Below, one piece after another: positions 35,315 to 44,518 of a stretch of 64,000 nucleotides of DNA. The position numbers and the translations under genes were made by a program. The stretch covers positions 111,659-175,658 of the forward strand of contig NZ_JAJMLZ010000009.1 in NCBI RefSeq assembly GCF_022227765.1, read 5' to 3'. Numbering within the stretch: the stretch's first letter is position 1; every line of letters starts with the position of its first letter. The notes beneath the pieces are model-generated. The model ran no database searches. It saw only the letters and a list, made by a program, of their open reading frames with translations, and was not told the DNA's origin. Origin of the DNA: Ectothiorhodospira shaposhnikovii (GTDB lineage: Bacteria; Pseudomonadota; Gammaproteobacteria; Ectothiorhodospirales; Ectothiorhodospiraceae).

Positions 35315-36577
35315 TCAGTCATCCGGTGCCGATCTGACACAGTCACGTCCCGCCTCCTTGGCGGCATACAGGGCATCGTCCGCCCTTCTGAGCAAGGTCT
35401 TGCGGGTATCCCCCTCGCGATAGCAGGCCACGCCGAAGCTCAGGGTGACATGCCCCACAGTCGGATGGGCATGGCGGCCGATGCCCGCCCTGACCCGCTC
35501 CGCCAGTTCCACCGCATCCCGCAGATGTGTCTTGGGCACCAGAATCAGGAATTCCTCACCGCCCCAGCGGATGGCTGAATCCGAACGCCTGACCAGATCC
35601 TGCAGCAGCTGCCCCACCCGTGACAGCACCTGGTCCCCTACCCCGTGGCCATGCTGATCGTTGATGGCCTTGAAGTGGTCGATATCGGCCATGATGATGC
35701 TGAAGCCCTCGGCGTAACGCCCTGCCCGATACCACTCCCGCTCCAGCAACTGTTCACCGAAGCTGCGATTGGGCAGGCCGGTCAGCAGGTCGATGGTGGC
35801 CATCCGGCGCAGGGTCTGCTCCATGCGCACCCGCTCGCTGATGTCCTTGCCCGTACTCATGTAATGAGTGATCTCGCCGTACTCGTCCCGGACCGGCGTG
35901 ATGGTCTGCTCCAGATGGAACAGACTGCCGTCCCTGGCCTTGTTGACGAAGGTGGCGCGAAAAGGCTGACCGGAGTCCAGGGTGTCCCATAATTGCTTGT
36001 AAAATGCTCCGTCGTGATGGCCGGATTTCAGGATGGCGGGGGTCTTGCCGATCACGTCCTCTCGACGGTAGCCGGTCTGCTTCTCGAAGGCACGATTCAC
36101 ATACACGATGGTGCCGTTCCGGTCCGTCATCACCACCTGATCCGAATTGGCCTCCAGGGCATTGGCCATCAGGTTGCGCTCGTATTCAGCACGGACCTTC
36201 TCCGTCAGGTCCCGCTGCACGGAGACGAAATGGGTGATCAGTCCCTTGTCGTCCCGGATGGGCGAGATATTCCACTCTACGTAATAGCAGCTGCCGTCCT
36301 TGCGGTAATTGACCGTATTGCCGATGAAGAACTCGCCTGCCTTCAGGCATCGGCGCAGCCGTTCGATGGTATCAAGGTCGGTACGCGGCCCCTGCAGGAT
36401 GCGCGGTGTCTTGCCGATGAGTTCCTGGCACGTGTAACCCGTCATGTCGCAGAAGGCCTGATTCACGAACAAAATCCGTGGCCCGGGCATTTCCAGCAGG
36501 GCATCGGTGACCACCACGGCATTGAACGATTGTTCAATCGCCGCCTTGAGCATCTGGTCGGACAAGGTCAGGGCCAT
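35315..36577 (-). CDS. Diguanylate cyclase with two PAS domains
   Basis: A 420-residue soluble protein: PAS 1 (about 8-125), PAS 2 (about 130-250), and a GGDEF domain (about 255-415) with an active-site RWGGEEF, so it should make cyclic di-GMP. PAS 1 looks LOV-like (NQAFCDMTGYTCQELIGK then TPRILQGPRTD), but the photoactive cysteine position of the LOV motif (NCRFLQ) reads TPRILQ, so a flavin-cysteine photocycle is not expected. No RxxD inhibitory site was obvious just before the GGEEF. Convergent with the hybrid kinase, 21 bases apart. Confidence 0.9.
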   Translation of the reverse strand: MALTLSDQMLKAAIEQSFNAVVVTDALLEMPGPRILFVNQAFCDMTGYTCQELIGKTPRILQGPRTDLDTIERLRRCLKAGEFFIGNTVNYRKDGSCYYVEWNISPIRDDKGLITHFVSVQRDLTEKVRAEYERNLMANALEANSDQVVMTDRNGTIVYVNRAFEKQTGYRREDVIGKTPAILKSGHHDGAFYKQLWDTLDSGQPFRATFVNKARDGSLFHLEQTITPVRDEYGEITHYMSTGKDISERVRMEQTLRRMATIDLLTGLPNRSFGEQLLEREWYRAGRYAEGFSIIMADIDHFKAINDQHGHGVGDQVLSRVGQLLQDLVRRSDSAIRWGGEEFLILVPKTHLRDAVELAERVRAGIGRHAHPTVGHVTLSFGVACYREGDTRKTLLRRADDALYAAKEAGRDCVRSAPDD

Positions 36578-36711
36578 TCGGCGCTCCGGTTATTCGGTCC
36601 ACGGGGAAGTGAGTACACGGATTCCCGTAGCCGCCATGATACCCGATCACACCCCTCTCACCATGTACCGGCATCCGACAAACGCTACCGTCAAGCATGC
36701 CGCGATCACTG

Positions 36712-36717
36712 TATAAT
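36712..36717 (+). promoter_or_regulatory. Possible -10 element for acnD
   Basis: A perfect TATAAT lies 68 bases before the acnD start in the 207-base gap downstream of the divergent GGDEF gene. A weak -35 (CGTCAA) is about 17 bases upstream. No other signal was seen in this gap. Confidence 0.45.
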
Positions 36718-36784
36718 CGCCCTTCTCACGGTTGAGGGCCTTGTCTTCTCCGGTTCAGCCTCAAGGATTTCAAGCGAGTTGCCA

Positions 36785-39385
36785 ATGATGAACACTGAAT
36801 ACCGCAAAAACCTGCCAGGAACAGCGCTGGATTATTTCGACACCCGCGCCGCCGTCGAGGCCATCCAGCCCGGTGCCTACGACACGCTCCCCTATACCGC
36901 CCGCGTCCTGGCGGAAAACCTGGTGCGCCGCTGCGAGCCCGAAGGACTCACCGACGCACTCAGGCAGATCATCGAGCGCAAGCGTGAACTGGACTTCCCC
37001 TGGTTCCCCGCCCGTGTGGTCTGCCACGACATCCTGGGCCAGACCGCCCTGGTGGACCTGGCCGGTCTGCGGGACGCCATCGCCGAAAAAGGCGGCGACC
37101 CGGCCAAGATCAACCCGGTGGTGCCCACCCAGCTGATCGTGGATCACTCCCTGGCGGTGGAACACGGCGGCTTTGAAGCCGACGCCTTCGAGAAGAACCG
37201 GGCCATCGAGGACCGCCGCAACGAAGACCGCTTCCACTTCATCAACTGGACCAAGCAGGCCTTCCGCAATGTGGACGTCATCCCCCCCGGCAACGGCATC
37301 ATGCACCAGATCAATCTGGAAAAGATGTCGCCAGTGATCCAGGTCCGCGACGGCGTGGCCTTCCCGGACACCTGCGTGGGTACCGACAGCCATACCCCCA
37401 TGGTGGATGCCCTGGGCGTGATCTCCGTGGGCGTGGGCGGCCTGGAGGCCGAAAGCGTGATGCTGGGCCGGGCCTCCATGATGCGCCTGCCCGACATCGT
37501 CGGCGTGGAACTCACCGGCACACTCAAGCCGGGCATCACCGGCACCGACATGGTGCTGGCCCTGACCGCCTTCCTGCGTCGGGAGCGGGTGGTGGGCGCC
37601 TATCTGGAATTCTTTGGCGAGGGTGCCGATGCCCTCACCGTGGGCGATCGGGCCACCATCGCCAACATGACGCCGGAATACGGCGCCACCGCCGCCATGT
37701 TCTACATCGACGGCCAGACCATCGATTACCTCAAGCTCACCGGCCGCGACGACGCCCAGGTGGCCCTGGTGGAGACCTACGCCAAGACGGCCGGCCTGTG
37801 GGCCGACAGCCTCAAGGGCGCCGAATACGAGCGGGTGCTGCGTTTTGACCTGTCCGCCGTGGAACGCACCCTGGCCGGTCCCTCCAACCCCCATGCCCAG
37901 CTGCCCACCCGGGAACTGGCCAGCCGCGGCATTGCCGGGGCCTGGACCGAGGAGCCGGGCAAGATGCCCGACGGGGCCGTGATCATCGCCGCCATCACCA
38001 GCTGCACCAACACCTCCAACCCGCGCAACATGGTGGCGGCGGGCCTGATCGCCCGCAATGCCAACCGGCTGGGCCTGACCCGCAAGCCCTGGGTCAAGTC
38101 CTCCCTGGCCCCCGGCTCCAAGACGGTGAAGATGTACCTGGAAGCAGCCGGCCTGCTGCCGGAACTGGAGCAGCTGGGCTTTGGCGTGGTGGCGTTCGCC
38201 TGCACCACCTGCAACGGCATGTCCGGCGCGCTGGACCCGAAGATCCAGCAGGAGATCATCGACCGCGACCTCTACGCCACTGCCGTGCTCTCCGGCAACC
38301 GCAATTTCGACGGCCGCATTCACCCCTATGCCAAGCAGGCCTTCCTGGCCTCCCCGCCCCTGGTGGTGGCCTATGCCATCGCCGGGACCATCCGCTTCGA
38401 CATCGAGAAGGATGTGCTGGGACACGATGCCGACGGCAATCCCGTCACCCTCAAGGATATCTGGCCCAGCGACGAGGAAATCGACGCCATCGTGCGTGCC
38501 AGCGTCAAGCCCGAGCAGTTCCGGGAGGTCTACATCCCCATGTTCGAGGCCCGGGACCAGGGCACCGAGACCGTCAGCCCCCTCTACAATTGGCGTCCCA
38601 TGAGTACCTACATCCGCCGCCCTCCCTACTGGGAGGGCGCCCTGGCCGGTGAGCGCACCCTCAAGGGCATGCGCCCGCTGGCGGTGCTGGGTGACAACAT
38701 CACCACCGACCACCTGTCGCCGTCCAACGCTATTCTGGCCAGCAGTGCCGCCGGGGAATACCTGGCGAAAATGGGTCTGCCGGAGGAAGACTTCAATTCC
38801 TACGCCACCCATCGCGGGGACCACCTGACCGCCCAGCGGGCCACCTTTGCCAACCCCAAACTGCTCAACGAGATGGTGCGGGATGAAAACGGCCAGGTGA
38901 AGCAGGGCTCCCTGGCCCGGATCGAGCCGGAAGGCCAGGTGACCCGCATGTGGGAGGCCATCGAGACCTACATGGCCCGCCGGCAGCCCCTGATCATCAT
39001 CGCCGGTGCCGACTACGGTCAGGGTTCCTCCCGCGACTGGGCGGCCAAGGGCGTGCGTCTGGCAGGGGTGGAGGCCATCGTTGCCGAGGGCTTTGAGCGC
39101 ATCCATCGCACCAACCTGATCGGCATGGGCGTGCTGCCGCTGGAATTCCAGCCGGGCACCAACCGCAACACCCTGGCCCTCGACGGCACCGAAACCTATG
39201 ATGTGATCGGTGAGCGCAAGCCGCGCACCACCCTCACCCTGGTGATCCATCGCCGCAACGGTGAGCGGGTGGACGTGCCGGTGACCTGCCGGCTGGATAC
39301 GGCGGAAGAGGTCTCCATCTACGATGCCGGTGGTGTCCTGCAGCGTTTTGCCCAGGACTTCCTGGAGGCGGAAAACGCCGCCTGA
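36785..39385 (+). CDS. acnD: Fe/S-dependent 2-methylcitrate dehydratase / aconitase AcnD
   Basis: The 866-residue aconitase-fold enzyme converts 2-methylcitrate to 2-methyl-cis-aconitate in propionate breakdown. Iron-sulfur cysteines lie in AFACTTCNGMSGALDPK and, earlier, AAITSCTNTSNPRNM. The C-terminal swivel domain has GADYGQGSSRDWAAKG. It is assigned to AcnD rather than AcnA because prpF follows directly; the two work together in the methylcitrate cycle. Start is ATG 36785 or 36788; upstream frame extension to 35993 is antisense to the GGDEF gene. No prpB or prpC is in the window. Confidence 0.9.
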   Translation: MMNTEYRKNLPGTALDYFDTRAAVEAIQPGAYDTLPYTARVLAENLVRRCEPEGLTDALRQIIERKRELDFPWFPARVVCHDILGQTALVDLAGLRDAIAEKGGDPAKINPVVPTQLIVDHSLAVEHGGFEADAFEKNRAIEDRRNEDRFHFINWTKQAFRNVDVIPPGNGIMHQINLEKMSPVIQVRDGVAFPDTCVGTDSHTPMVDALGVISVGVGGLEAESVMLGRASMMRLPDIVGVELTGTLKPGITGTDMVLALTAFLRRERVVGAYLEFFGEGADALTVGDRATIANMTPEYGATAAMFYIDGQTIDYLKLTGRDDAQVALVETYAKTAGLWADSLKGAEYERVLRFDLSAVERTLAGPSNPHAQLPTRELASRGIAGAWTEEPGKMPDGAVIIAAITSCTNTSNPRNMVAAGLIARNANRLGLTRKPWVKSSLAPGSKTVKMYLEAAGLLPELEQLGFGVVAFACTTCNGMSGALDPKIQQEIIDRDLYATAVLSGNRNFDGRIHPYAKQAFLASPPLVVAYAIAGTIRFDIEKDVLGHDADGNPVTLKDIWPSDEEIDAIVRASVKPEQFREVYIPMFEARDQGTETVSPLYNWRPMSTYIRRPPYWEGALAGERTLKGMRPLAVLGDNITTDHLSPSNAILASSAAGEYLAKMGLPEEDFNSYATHRGDHLTAQRATFANPKLLNEMVRDENGQVKQGSLARIEPEGQVTRMWEAIETYMARRQPLIIIAGADYGQGSSRDWAAKGVRLAGVEAIVAEGFERIHRTNLIGMGVLPLEFQPGTNRNTLALDGTETYDVIGERKPRTTLTLVIHRRNGERVDVPVTCRLDTAEEVSIYDAGGVLQRFAQDFLEAENAA

Positions 39386-39396
39386 GCCACTGCAGG

Positions 39397-39421
39397 CCCC
39401 TCTCCCCTTGCGGGAGAGGGG
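39397..39421 (+). repeat. Perfect 10-base hairpin between acnD and prpF
   Basis: CCCCTCTCCC and GGGAGAGGGG pair perfectly around a five-base loop. No T-run follows, so it is more likely an mRNA-stabilising or dispersed repeat than a terminator within the operon. Confidence 0.7.
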
Positions 39422-39475
39422 TGTTCACCCATCCAAAGCCCTGAGTTGTTGCCAGGATTTCCAGGAGACATCTTC

Positions 39476-40657
39476 GTGAGCCACAAACCCCAGATCAGGA
39501 TCCCCGCCACCTACATGCGCGGCGGCACCAGCAAGGGCGTGTTCTTCAACCTGACCGACCTGCCCGAGGCCGCTCAGGTCCCGGGACCAGCCCGGGACGC
39601 CCTGCTGCTGCGGGTGATCGGCAGCCCCGACCCCTACGGCAAACAGATCGACGGCATGGGCGGCGCCACCTCCAGCACCAGCAAGACCGTGATTCTGTCT
39701 AAAAGCACCCGCCCGGATCACGACGTGGACTACCTGTTCGGCCAGGTCTCCATCGACACGGCCTTCGTGGACTGGAGCGGCAACTGCGGCAACCTCACCG
39801 CCGCCGTGGGGGCCTTCGGCATCAGCGCCGGTCTGGTGGACCCCGGCCGCATCCCCGACAACGGCATCGCCACGGTGCGCATCTGGCAGGCCAACATCGG
39901 CAAGACCATCATCGCCCACATACCCATCACCGACGGCGCGGTACAGGAAACCGGCGACTTCGAACTGGACGGGGTCACCTTCCCCGCCGCCGAGGTGCAG
40001 ATCGAGTTCATGGAACCGGCGGATGACACCGGCGGCTCCATGTTCCCCACCGGCAATCTGGTGGACGATCTGGATGTCCCCGGCCTGGGCACCCTGAAGG
40101 CCACCATGATCAATGCCGGCATCCCCACCATCTTCGTCAACGCCGAGGACATCGGCTATACCGGCACCGAACTGCAGGAGGCCATCAACGGGGACGCCGA
40201 GGCGCTGGAGCGATTCGAGACCCTGCGTGCCCACGGCGCCCTGCGCATGGGCCTGATCAGCGACCTGAAAGAGGCCGCCCAGCGCCAGCACACCCCGAAG
40301 GTGGCCTTCGTCGCCGGGCCGAAGGATTACGTGTCTTCCAGCGGCAAGCCCGTCCGGGCGGAGGATGTGGACCTGCTGGTGCGCGCCCTGTCCATGGGCA
40401 AGCTGCATCATGCCATGATGGGTACGGCCGCCGTGGCCATCGGTACCGCGGCGGCCATCCCCGGTACCCTGGTGAATCTGGCGGCCGGCGGCGGTGAGCG
40501 CACGGCGGTGCGTTTCGGCCATCCCTCCGGCACCCTGCGGGTGGGTGCACAAGCCCGTTGCGAGAACGGCGAATGGACGGTGACCAAGGCCATCATGAGC
40601 CGTAGCGCCCGGGTACTGATGGAAGGCTGGGTCAGGATTCCCGCGGACAGTACCTGA
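39476..40657 (+). CDS. prpF: 2-methylaconitate cis-trans isomerase PrpF
   Basis: The 393-residue protein belongs to the PrpF family (diaminopimelate-epimerase fold), which isomerises the AcnD product. Characteristic segments are IPATYMRGGTSKGVFFNLTD, the DGMGGATSSTSKTVI region and WSGNCGNLTAAVGAFG with its conserved cysteine. GTG 39476 was chosen because AGGAGA lies eight bases upstream; an in-frame ATG at 39446 would add ten atypical residues. It forms an operon with acnD and ends at a strong terminator. Confidence 0.92.
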   Translation: MSHKPQIRIPATYMRGGTSKGVFFNLTDLPEAAQVPGPARDALLLRVIGSPDPYGKQIDGMGGATSSTSKTVILSKSTRPDHDVDYLFGQVSIDTAFVDWSGNCGNLTAAVGAFGISAGLVDPGRIPDNGIATVRIWQANIGKTIIAHIPITDGAVQETGDFELDGVTFPAAEVQIEFMEPADDTGGSMFPTGNLVDDLDVPGLGTLKATMINAGIPTIFVNAEDIGYTGTELQEAINGDAEALERFETLRAHGALRMGLISDLKEAAQRQHTPKVAFVAGPKDYVSSSGKPVRAEDVDLLVRALSMGKLHHAMMGTAAVAIGTAAAIPGTLVNLAAGGGERTAVRFGHPSGTLRVGAQARCENGEWTVTKAIMSRSARVLMEGWVRIPADST

Positions 40658-40696
40658 TCTCCCGGCGGCTGGACCGGCTCCCCGATGATGCAAAAC

Positions 40697-40721
40697 GCCC
40701 CGGCCTCGTCCGGGGCTTTTT
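40697..40721 (+). terminator. Rho-independent terminator after prpF
   Basis: Seven-base GC stem GCCCCGG/CCGGGGC with a six-base loop followed by TTTTT, 40 bases after the prpF stop. Confidence 0.9.
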
Positions 40722-40735
40722 GTCGAACTCGATCC

Positions 40736-40754
40736 ATTATTGCGAATAATTATC
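40736..40754 (+). promoter_or_regulatory. Weak Fur-box-like site before the S9 peptidase
   Basis: ATTATTGCGAATAATTATC matches the 19-base Fur consensus at 13 positions, with the right half (AATNATTATC) best. It lies about 45 bases before the start of the peptidase gene, at promoter distance. Two better Fur sites occur further along the same locus, which supports the reading. Confidence 0.45.
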
Positions 40755-40799
40755 GTTTGTGTTTTCATGTCGACAAAATACCGACAGGATTCACAGACC

Positions 40800-43562
40800 A
40801 TGGACAGACAGCCACCCTCGCCTGCTGCCGTAAAGATCGTGTCCGCTGCCCGAGTCATCATGCTCGTCCTGCTCTGCCTGACGCCGTTCCCGCTTCTTTC
40901 AGGCACGGAGGCCAAACAGCCCCTGACCCCCGATGACTACCATCTTTGGCATACCATCGCCAATGCCGGCCTGTCGGCCGACGGCCTGTGGTTCTTCCAT
41001 AACCAGGTTGGCATGGTTCGAGGCGAATCCCTGACCCAGGTCTCAAGTACGGTCGATCCGGATCGGCAGTTCCGGTTCGAGCACGCCTTCGGCCATGGCT
41101 TTTCGCCGGATGGACAGTGGTTCTTCTTCCGTGCCCAGACGGTGGCCGGCAAGAGTATCCAGGACACGCCGCCCCATGAGACCCGTCTGGGCGCACTGCG
41201 GCTGGATACGGGTGCCGTCACCTTCTTTTCCGGCGTGATCAGCCATGAAATCTCGCCCGACGGGCGATTCCTGGCGGTTCGACGGACCATGCCGGAGAAT
41301 GAAACGGCCCACGACGGGGAATTACTGCTCCACGACCTGTCACGATCACAGTCGATCCATCTCCCGGGGGTTCAGGAACACCGGTTCAGCACCGGGTCCG
41401 ACCATCTGGCAATGACGATCAGGACGCCCGACTCCCATGAAGTGGTGATCCTGAATCCGGCCACGGGCAACCGTCGTACCCTGGACCAGCATCCCGGAGG
41501 CCATTTCCATCTGAGCTGGAGCCCCGATGGTCAGCGTCTTTCCGTGTTCCGCGCAGCTGACGGCAAGCCTCGGGAGCCGCTGGCCGCCCTGGTGTTCGAA
41601 CAGCTGGATTCCCGGCCGGTACGTCACGTCCTGACACCCCCCCGGGGCGAGGATGAAGCCGCCACGCTGGCCTTCGCCCAGGGACGCTGGCCTCGATGGT
41701 CGGACGATGGCCTGCGCCTGTTCTTTCCCATGACACCGCTCCAGTCCGCTGACGGGACAGATTCGGAGGCTGAAACCGCCCTCCCCCCCAGCACCGTGCG
41801 GATCTGGCACTGGCGCGATGATCCTATCCAGCCCTACCGGCAGAAGAAGGGAGATGACCGCGCCATTCCCCATCTCTGGGCAGTCTGGCATCTGCGGGAT
41901 GGGCGTTTTTTTGCCCTGGCCGATGAACCGGGCCTGAGCCTGGAACTGGTCCGGGGTCAGCATCACGCGGTACTCCATGATCCCAGGCCCTACCAGCCCC
42001 AATTGTGGGATCAGTGGAACGACATCCATCTGGTGGATGTGCATGGCGGCGAGCGGACCCTGGTGCTTGAGCGCTATGAGTCGGTGAGCAGTTCACCACA
42101 GGGCCGCTACCTGCTGTACTTCTCCGGCGAGGACTGGTGGACCTACGACATTCACACCGGCCGGTACGCCAATCTGACGGCGACGGTGGAGAGTCGTTTC
42201 AATGACTTCACCCAGGTGAACGGACGCACCATCGACCGCCCCTTCGGTCATGGCCAATGGGCCGACGGAGATGCCTGGGTGCTGCTGTATGATCAGCATG
42301 ATGTCTATCTGGCCCAGCCGGACGGCGAACACATCCAGCGCCTCACCCAGGGCGCGGAGCACGGCATCCGCTACCGTCAGGCCATCCTGGACCGCCTGCG
42401 GCCCAGCCTGGACCCGGAAGGTCCCGTCCATCTGGAAATGTTCGGCCTGCGCACCAAGGATACCGGGTATGCGCGCTGGCATCGCGGCACCCTGGACACC
42501 CTGATTCATGGCCCCATGCAGGTGGATCAGCTTCAGTACGCGGCCGCCACCGATCAGTATGTCTATCGCTTACAGACCGCGGTCGACTCGCCGGACTACT
42601 TCCTCACCGACAGCGACTTTGTCCGGCATCATCGCCTCACCCGCACCAATCCTCAGCAGGCACGGTTTCACTGGGCCGGTGATGAACTGGTCCGGTTCAG
42701 GACCGAGAAGGGAGAGCCGCTGGAGGCCCGGCTGCTCTACCCCGCCGACTACGAACCGGGCCGACAGTATCCCATGATCGTGCACATTTATGAGCAACGC
42801 TCGGATACCCTGCATGAATACACCCTGCCCCGCCACAATCATGCCTTCAATGCCCGTCGCTTGTCCTCGGAGGGTTATTTCGTCCTGGAACCGGACATTC
42901 ACTACGAGTTGGGCCGGCCCGGAGAGTCCGCCCTGGAGAGCGTGGTGCCCGCGGTCAAGGCGGTCCTGGAAAGTGGCCGGGTGGATCCCGCCCGCATCGG
43001 ACTGGTGGGACATTCCTGGGGCGGCTACCAGGTCAGCTACATCATCACCCAGACCGATCTGTTTGCCGCCGCCGTTGCCGGCGCCCCCATCACCAACCTG
43101 ATCAGCAAATACAATTCCATCTACTGGCGCACCGGCATTCCGGAACATCTCATCTTCGAAACCGGTCAGGCGCGGCTGCCCAGACCCTTCTGGGAGGATC
43201 TCGGCAGCTACGTGGCCAACTCCCCGGTCTTCAATGCCCAAGGCATCGACACGCCCTTGCTGGTCATGTTCGGCACCGAAGACGAGTCGGTGGCCTTCAA
43301 TCAGGGGGTGGAGATCTACAACACCCTGCGCCGGATGGGAAAACCCATCGTCATGCTGGCCTACGAAGGAGAAGGACACAACCTGCGACGCCGGGAAAAT
43401 CAGCTGGATTACTCCAGCCGGGTGTCCCAATGGCACGAACATTGGCTCAAGGGCGAAGAACCGGGCAGCTGGATCATCCAGGGTCTGCCCCTGGTGCAGT
43501 ATTCGGCCATCGGTGGCATCGCGGGTCGTGCATTTCGTGAAGACATAAATGATAATCATTAG
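40800..43562 (+). CDS. Exported S9 family prolyl oligopeptidase-like peptidase
   Basis: A 920-residue protein. A signal sequence (RVIMLVLLCLTPFPLLSGTE) is followed by a WD40/TolB-like propeller region (about 70-640) and a C-terminal alpha/beta-hydrolase peptidase domain. The catalytic triad is visible: Ser739 in GHSWGGYQ, Asp828 in FGTEDESVAF, His860 in GEGHNLRRR. Family S9 enzymes cut oligopeptides, often after proline or as dipeptidyl peptidases. ATG 40800 was chosen for the signal peptide; ATG 40767 is an alternative. It lies between a Fur-box-like site and a consensus Fur site at its own stop codon, at the head of the heme locus, so a role in releasing iron or heme from proteins is plausible but inferred. 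Confidence 0.88.
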   Translation: MDRQPPSPAAVKIVSAARVIMLVLLCLTPFPLLSGTEAKQPLTPDDYHLWHTIANAGLSADGLWFFHNQVGMVRGESLTQVSSTVDPDRQFRFEHAFGHGFSPDGQWFFFRAQTVAGKSIQDTPPHETRLGALRLDTGAVTFFSGVISHEISPDGRFLAVRRTMPENETAHDGELLLHDLSRSQSIHLPGVQEHRFSTGSDHLAMTIRTPDSHEVVILNPATGNRRTLDQHPGGHFHLSWSPDGQRLSVFRAADGKPREPLAALVFEQLDSRPVRHVLTPPRGEDEAATLAFAQGRWPRWSDDGLRLFFPMTPLQSADGTDSEAETALPPSTVRIWHWRDDPIQPYRQKKGDDRAIPHLWAVWHLRDGRFFALADEPGLSLELVRGQHHAVLHDPRPYQPQLWDQWNDIHLVDVHGGERTLVLERYESVSSSPQGRYLLYFSGEDWWTYDIHTGRYANLTATVESRFNDFTQVNGRTIDRPFGHGQWADGDAWVLLYDQHDVYLAQPDGEHIQRLTQGAEHGIRYRQAILDRLRPSLDPEGPVHLEMFGLRTKDTGYARWHRGTLDTLIHGPMQVDQLQYAAATDQYVYRLQTAVDSPDYFLTDSDFVRHHRLTRTNPQQARFHWAGDELVRFRTEKGEPLEARLLYPADYEPGRQYPMIVHIYEQRSDTLHEYTLPRHNHAFNARRLSSEGYFVLEPDIHYELGRPGESALESVVPAVKAVLESGRVDPARIGLVGHSWGGYQVSYIITQTDLFAAAVAGAPITNLISKYNSIYWRTGIPEHLIFETGQARLPRPFWEDLGSYVANSPVFNAQGIDTPLLVMFGTEDESVAFNQGVEIYNTLRRMGKPIVMLAYEGEGHNLRRRENQLDYSSRVSQWHEHWLKGEEPGSWIIQGLPLVQYSAIGGIAGRAFREDINDNH
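43548..43560 (+). promoter_or_regulatory. Fur box at the end of the S9 peptidase gene
   Basis: AATGATAATCATT is a perfect 6-1-6 palindrome identical to the central 13 bases of the Fur consensus. It overlaps the last codons of the peptidase gene and lies 32 bases before the cytochrome gene, so it probably controls a promoter for the cytochrome-hutX-chuY genes. Confidence 0.8.
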
Positions 43563-43591
43563 CCCTTTTATTCAATAGTCGAGGTCAAGAC

Positions 43592-43909
43592 ATGCTGCGC
43601 AAGCACGGATCATCCCTGGGAACCATGTGCCTGCTCCTGATGGCCACCGCCTCCCCCGCACTGGCGGACATGGACATCGCCAACCAGAGCGGGTGCATGG
43701 CCTGTCATCAGATCGACGGCCAGGCCATCGGCCCCAGCTACAAGGAGGTGGCCGCCCGCTACCGGGGTGATGCCGGCGCCGTCGACAAGCTCACCGGCAA
43801 GGTGCGTGACGGCGGGGTGGGCAACTGGGGCCAGATTCCCATGCCCCCAAACGCCTGGGTGGGCGAGGACAATATCCGCATGCTGGTGAAGTGGGTACTC
43901 AGTCATTGA
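43592..43909 (+). CDS. Small exported class I cytochrome c (c551/c5-like)
   Basis: The 105-residue protein has a signal peptide (GTMCLLLMATASPALA) and one heme-attachment site CMACH (C35, C38, H39). The second axial ligand is a methionine, most likely in QIPMPPNAWVG, the standard P-M-PP motif of c551-type cytochromes. It is a periplasmic single-electron carrier. Its position directly behind a consensus Fur site and before hutX is unusual and suggests iron-linked expression. Confidence 0.92.
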   Translation: MLRKHGSSLGTMCLLLMATASPALADMDIANQSGCMACHQIDGQAIGPSYKEVAARYRGDAGAVDKLTGKVRDGGVGNWGQIPMPPNAWVGEDNIRMLVKWVLSH

Positions 43910-43966
43910 TTCACCCGCCCCCCGGGGCCTTTCATCCTTTCATCCCGACACTGGAGGACCACTCCC

Positions 43967-44518
43967 ATGGCATCAGCCATCCACGAGACCGTCACCGACC
44001 TGGAGCAGGTACGCCAACAACTGGCCCAATCGGCGGACGGGATTCTTGAAGACATGGCCCGGCAGGCCCGCTGCTCCATGCGGGACATCATCCACTGCCT
44101 GCCCCGATCCCTGTGGACCGAGGTACGCGGTAGACACTTCATCAACGTCATGCATGCCCTCTCCGACTGGGGCGATCTGGTCACCGTGATCCATAACCAG
44201 GACGTCATCCTGGAATTCAAGGGTCCGATCCCCCGCGGCAAGACCGGCCATGGTTTCTTCAACCTGCACGGCGGCACCGGCCTGTCCGGTCATCTGCGCC
44301 CGGAGCGTTGCGCTCATATCGTCTTCGTCAGGCGTCCCTTCATGGGCATGGAGACCGCCTCAATCCAGTTTTTCAACGAGACGGGCGAGTGCATGTTCAA
44401 GGTCTTCCTCGGACGTGATGAACAGCGGCAGTTGCGCCGGGACCAGTTGGATCTGTTCGAGCGCCTGCAAAAGGCCCTGCTGCATCTGGATCAGGCCGAC
44501 CAGGAGGCCTGCGCATGA
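43967..44518 (+). CDS. hutX: Heme utilisation cytosolic carrier protein HutX/ChuX
   Basis: A 183-residue HutX/ChuX-family protein, which binds heme in the cytoplasm and passes it to degrading enzymes. Typical segments are IIHCLPRSLWTEVRGRHF, LSDWGDLVTVIHNQDVILEF and FFNLHGGTGLSGHLRPERC. GGAGG lies nine bases before ATG 43967. It overlaps the next gene (ChuY-like) by four bases, the same pairing as chuX-chuY of enteric bacteria. Confidence 0.92.
   Translation: MASAIHETVTDLEQVRQQLAQSADGILEDMARQARCSMRDIIHCLPRSLWTEVRGRHFINVMHALSDWGDLVTVIHNQDVILEFKGPIPRGKTGHGFFNLHGGTGLSGHLRPERCAHIVFVRRPFMGMETASIQFFNETGECMFKVFLGRDEQRQLRRDQLDLFERLQKALLHLDQADQEACA

Noticed and set aside
35315..36577. Blue-light LOV photoreceptor
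   Set aside because: The adduct-forming cysteine of the LOV motif is absent in the first PAS domain.
36770..39250. An 826-codon minus-strand open frame
   Set aside because: Antisense shadow of acnD with histidine/glycine-rich composition and no domain likeness.
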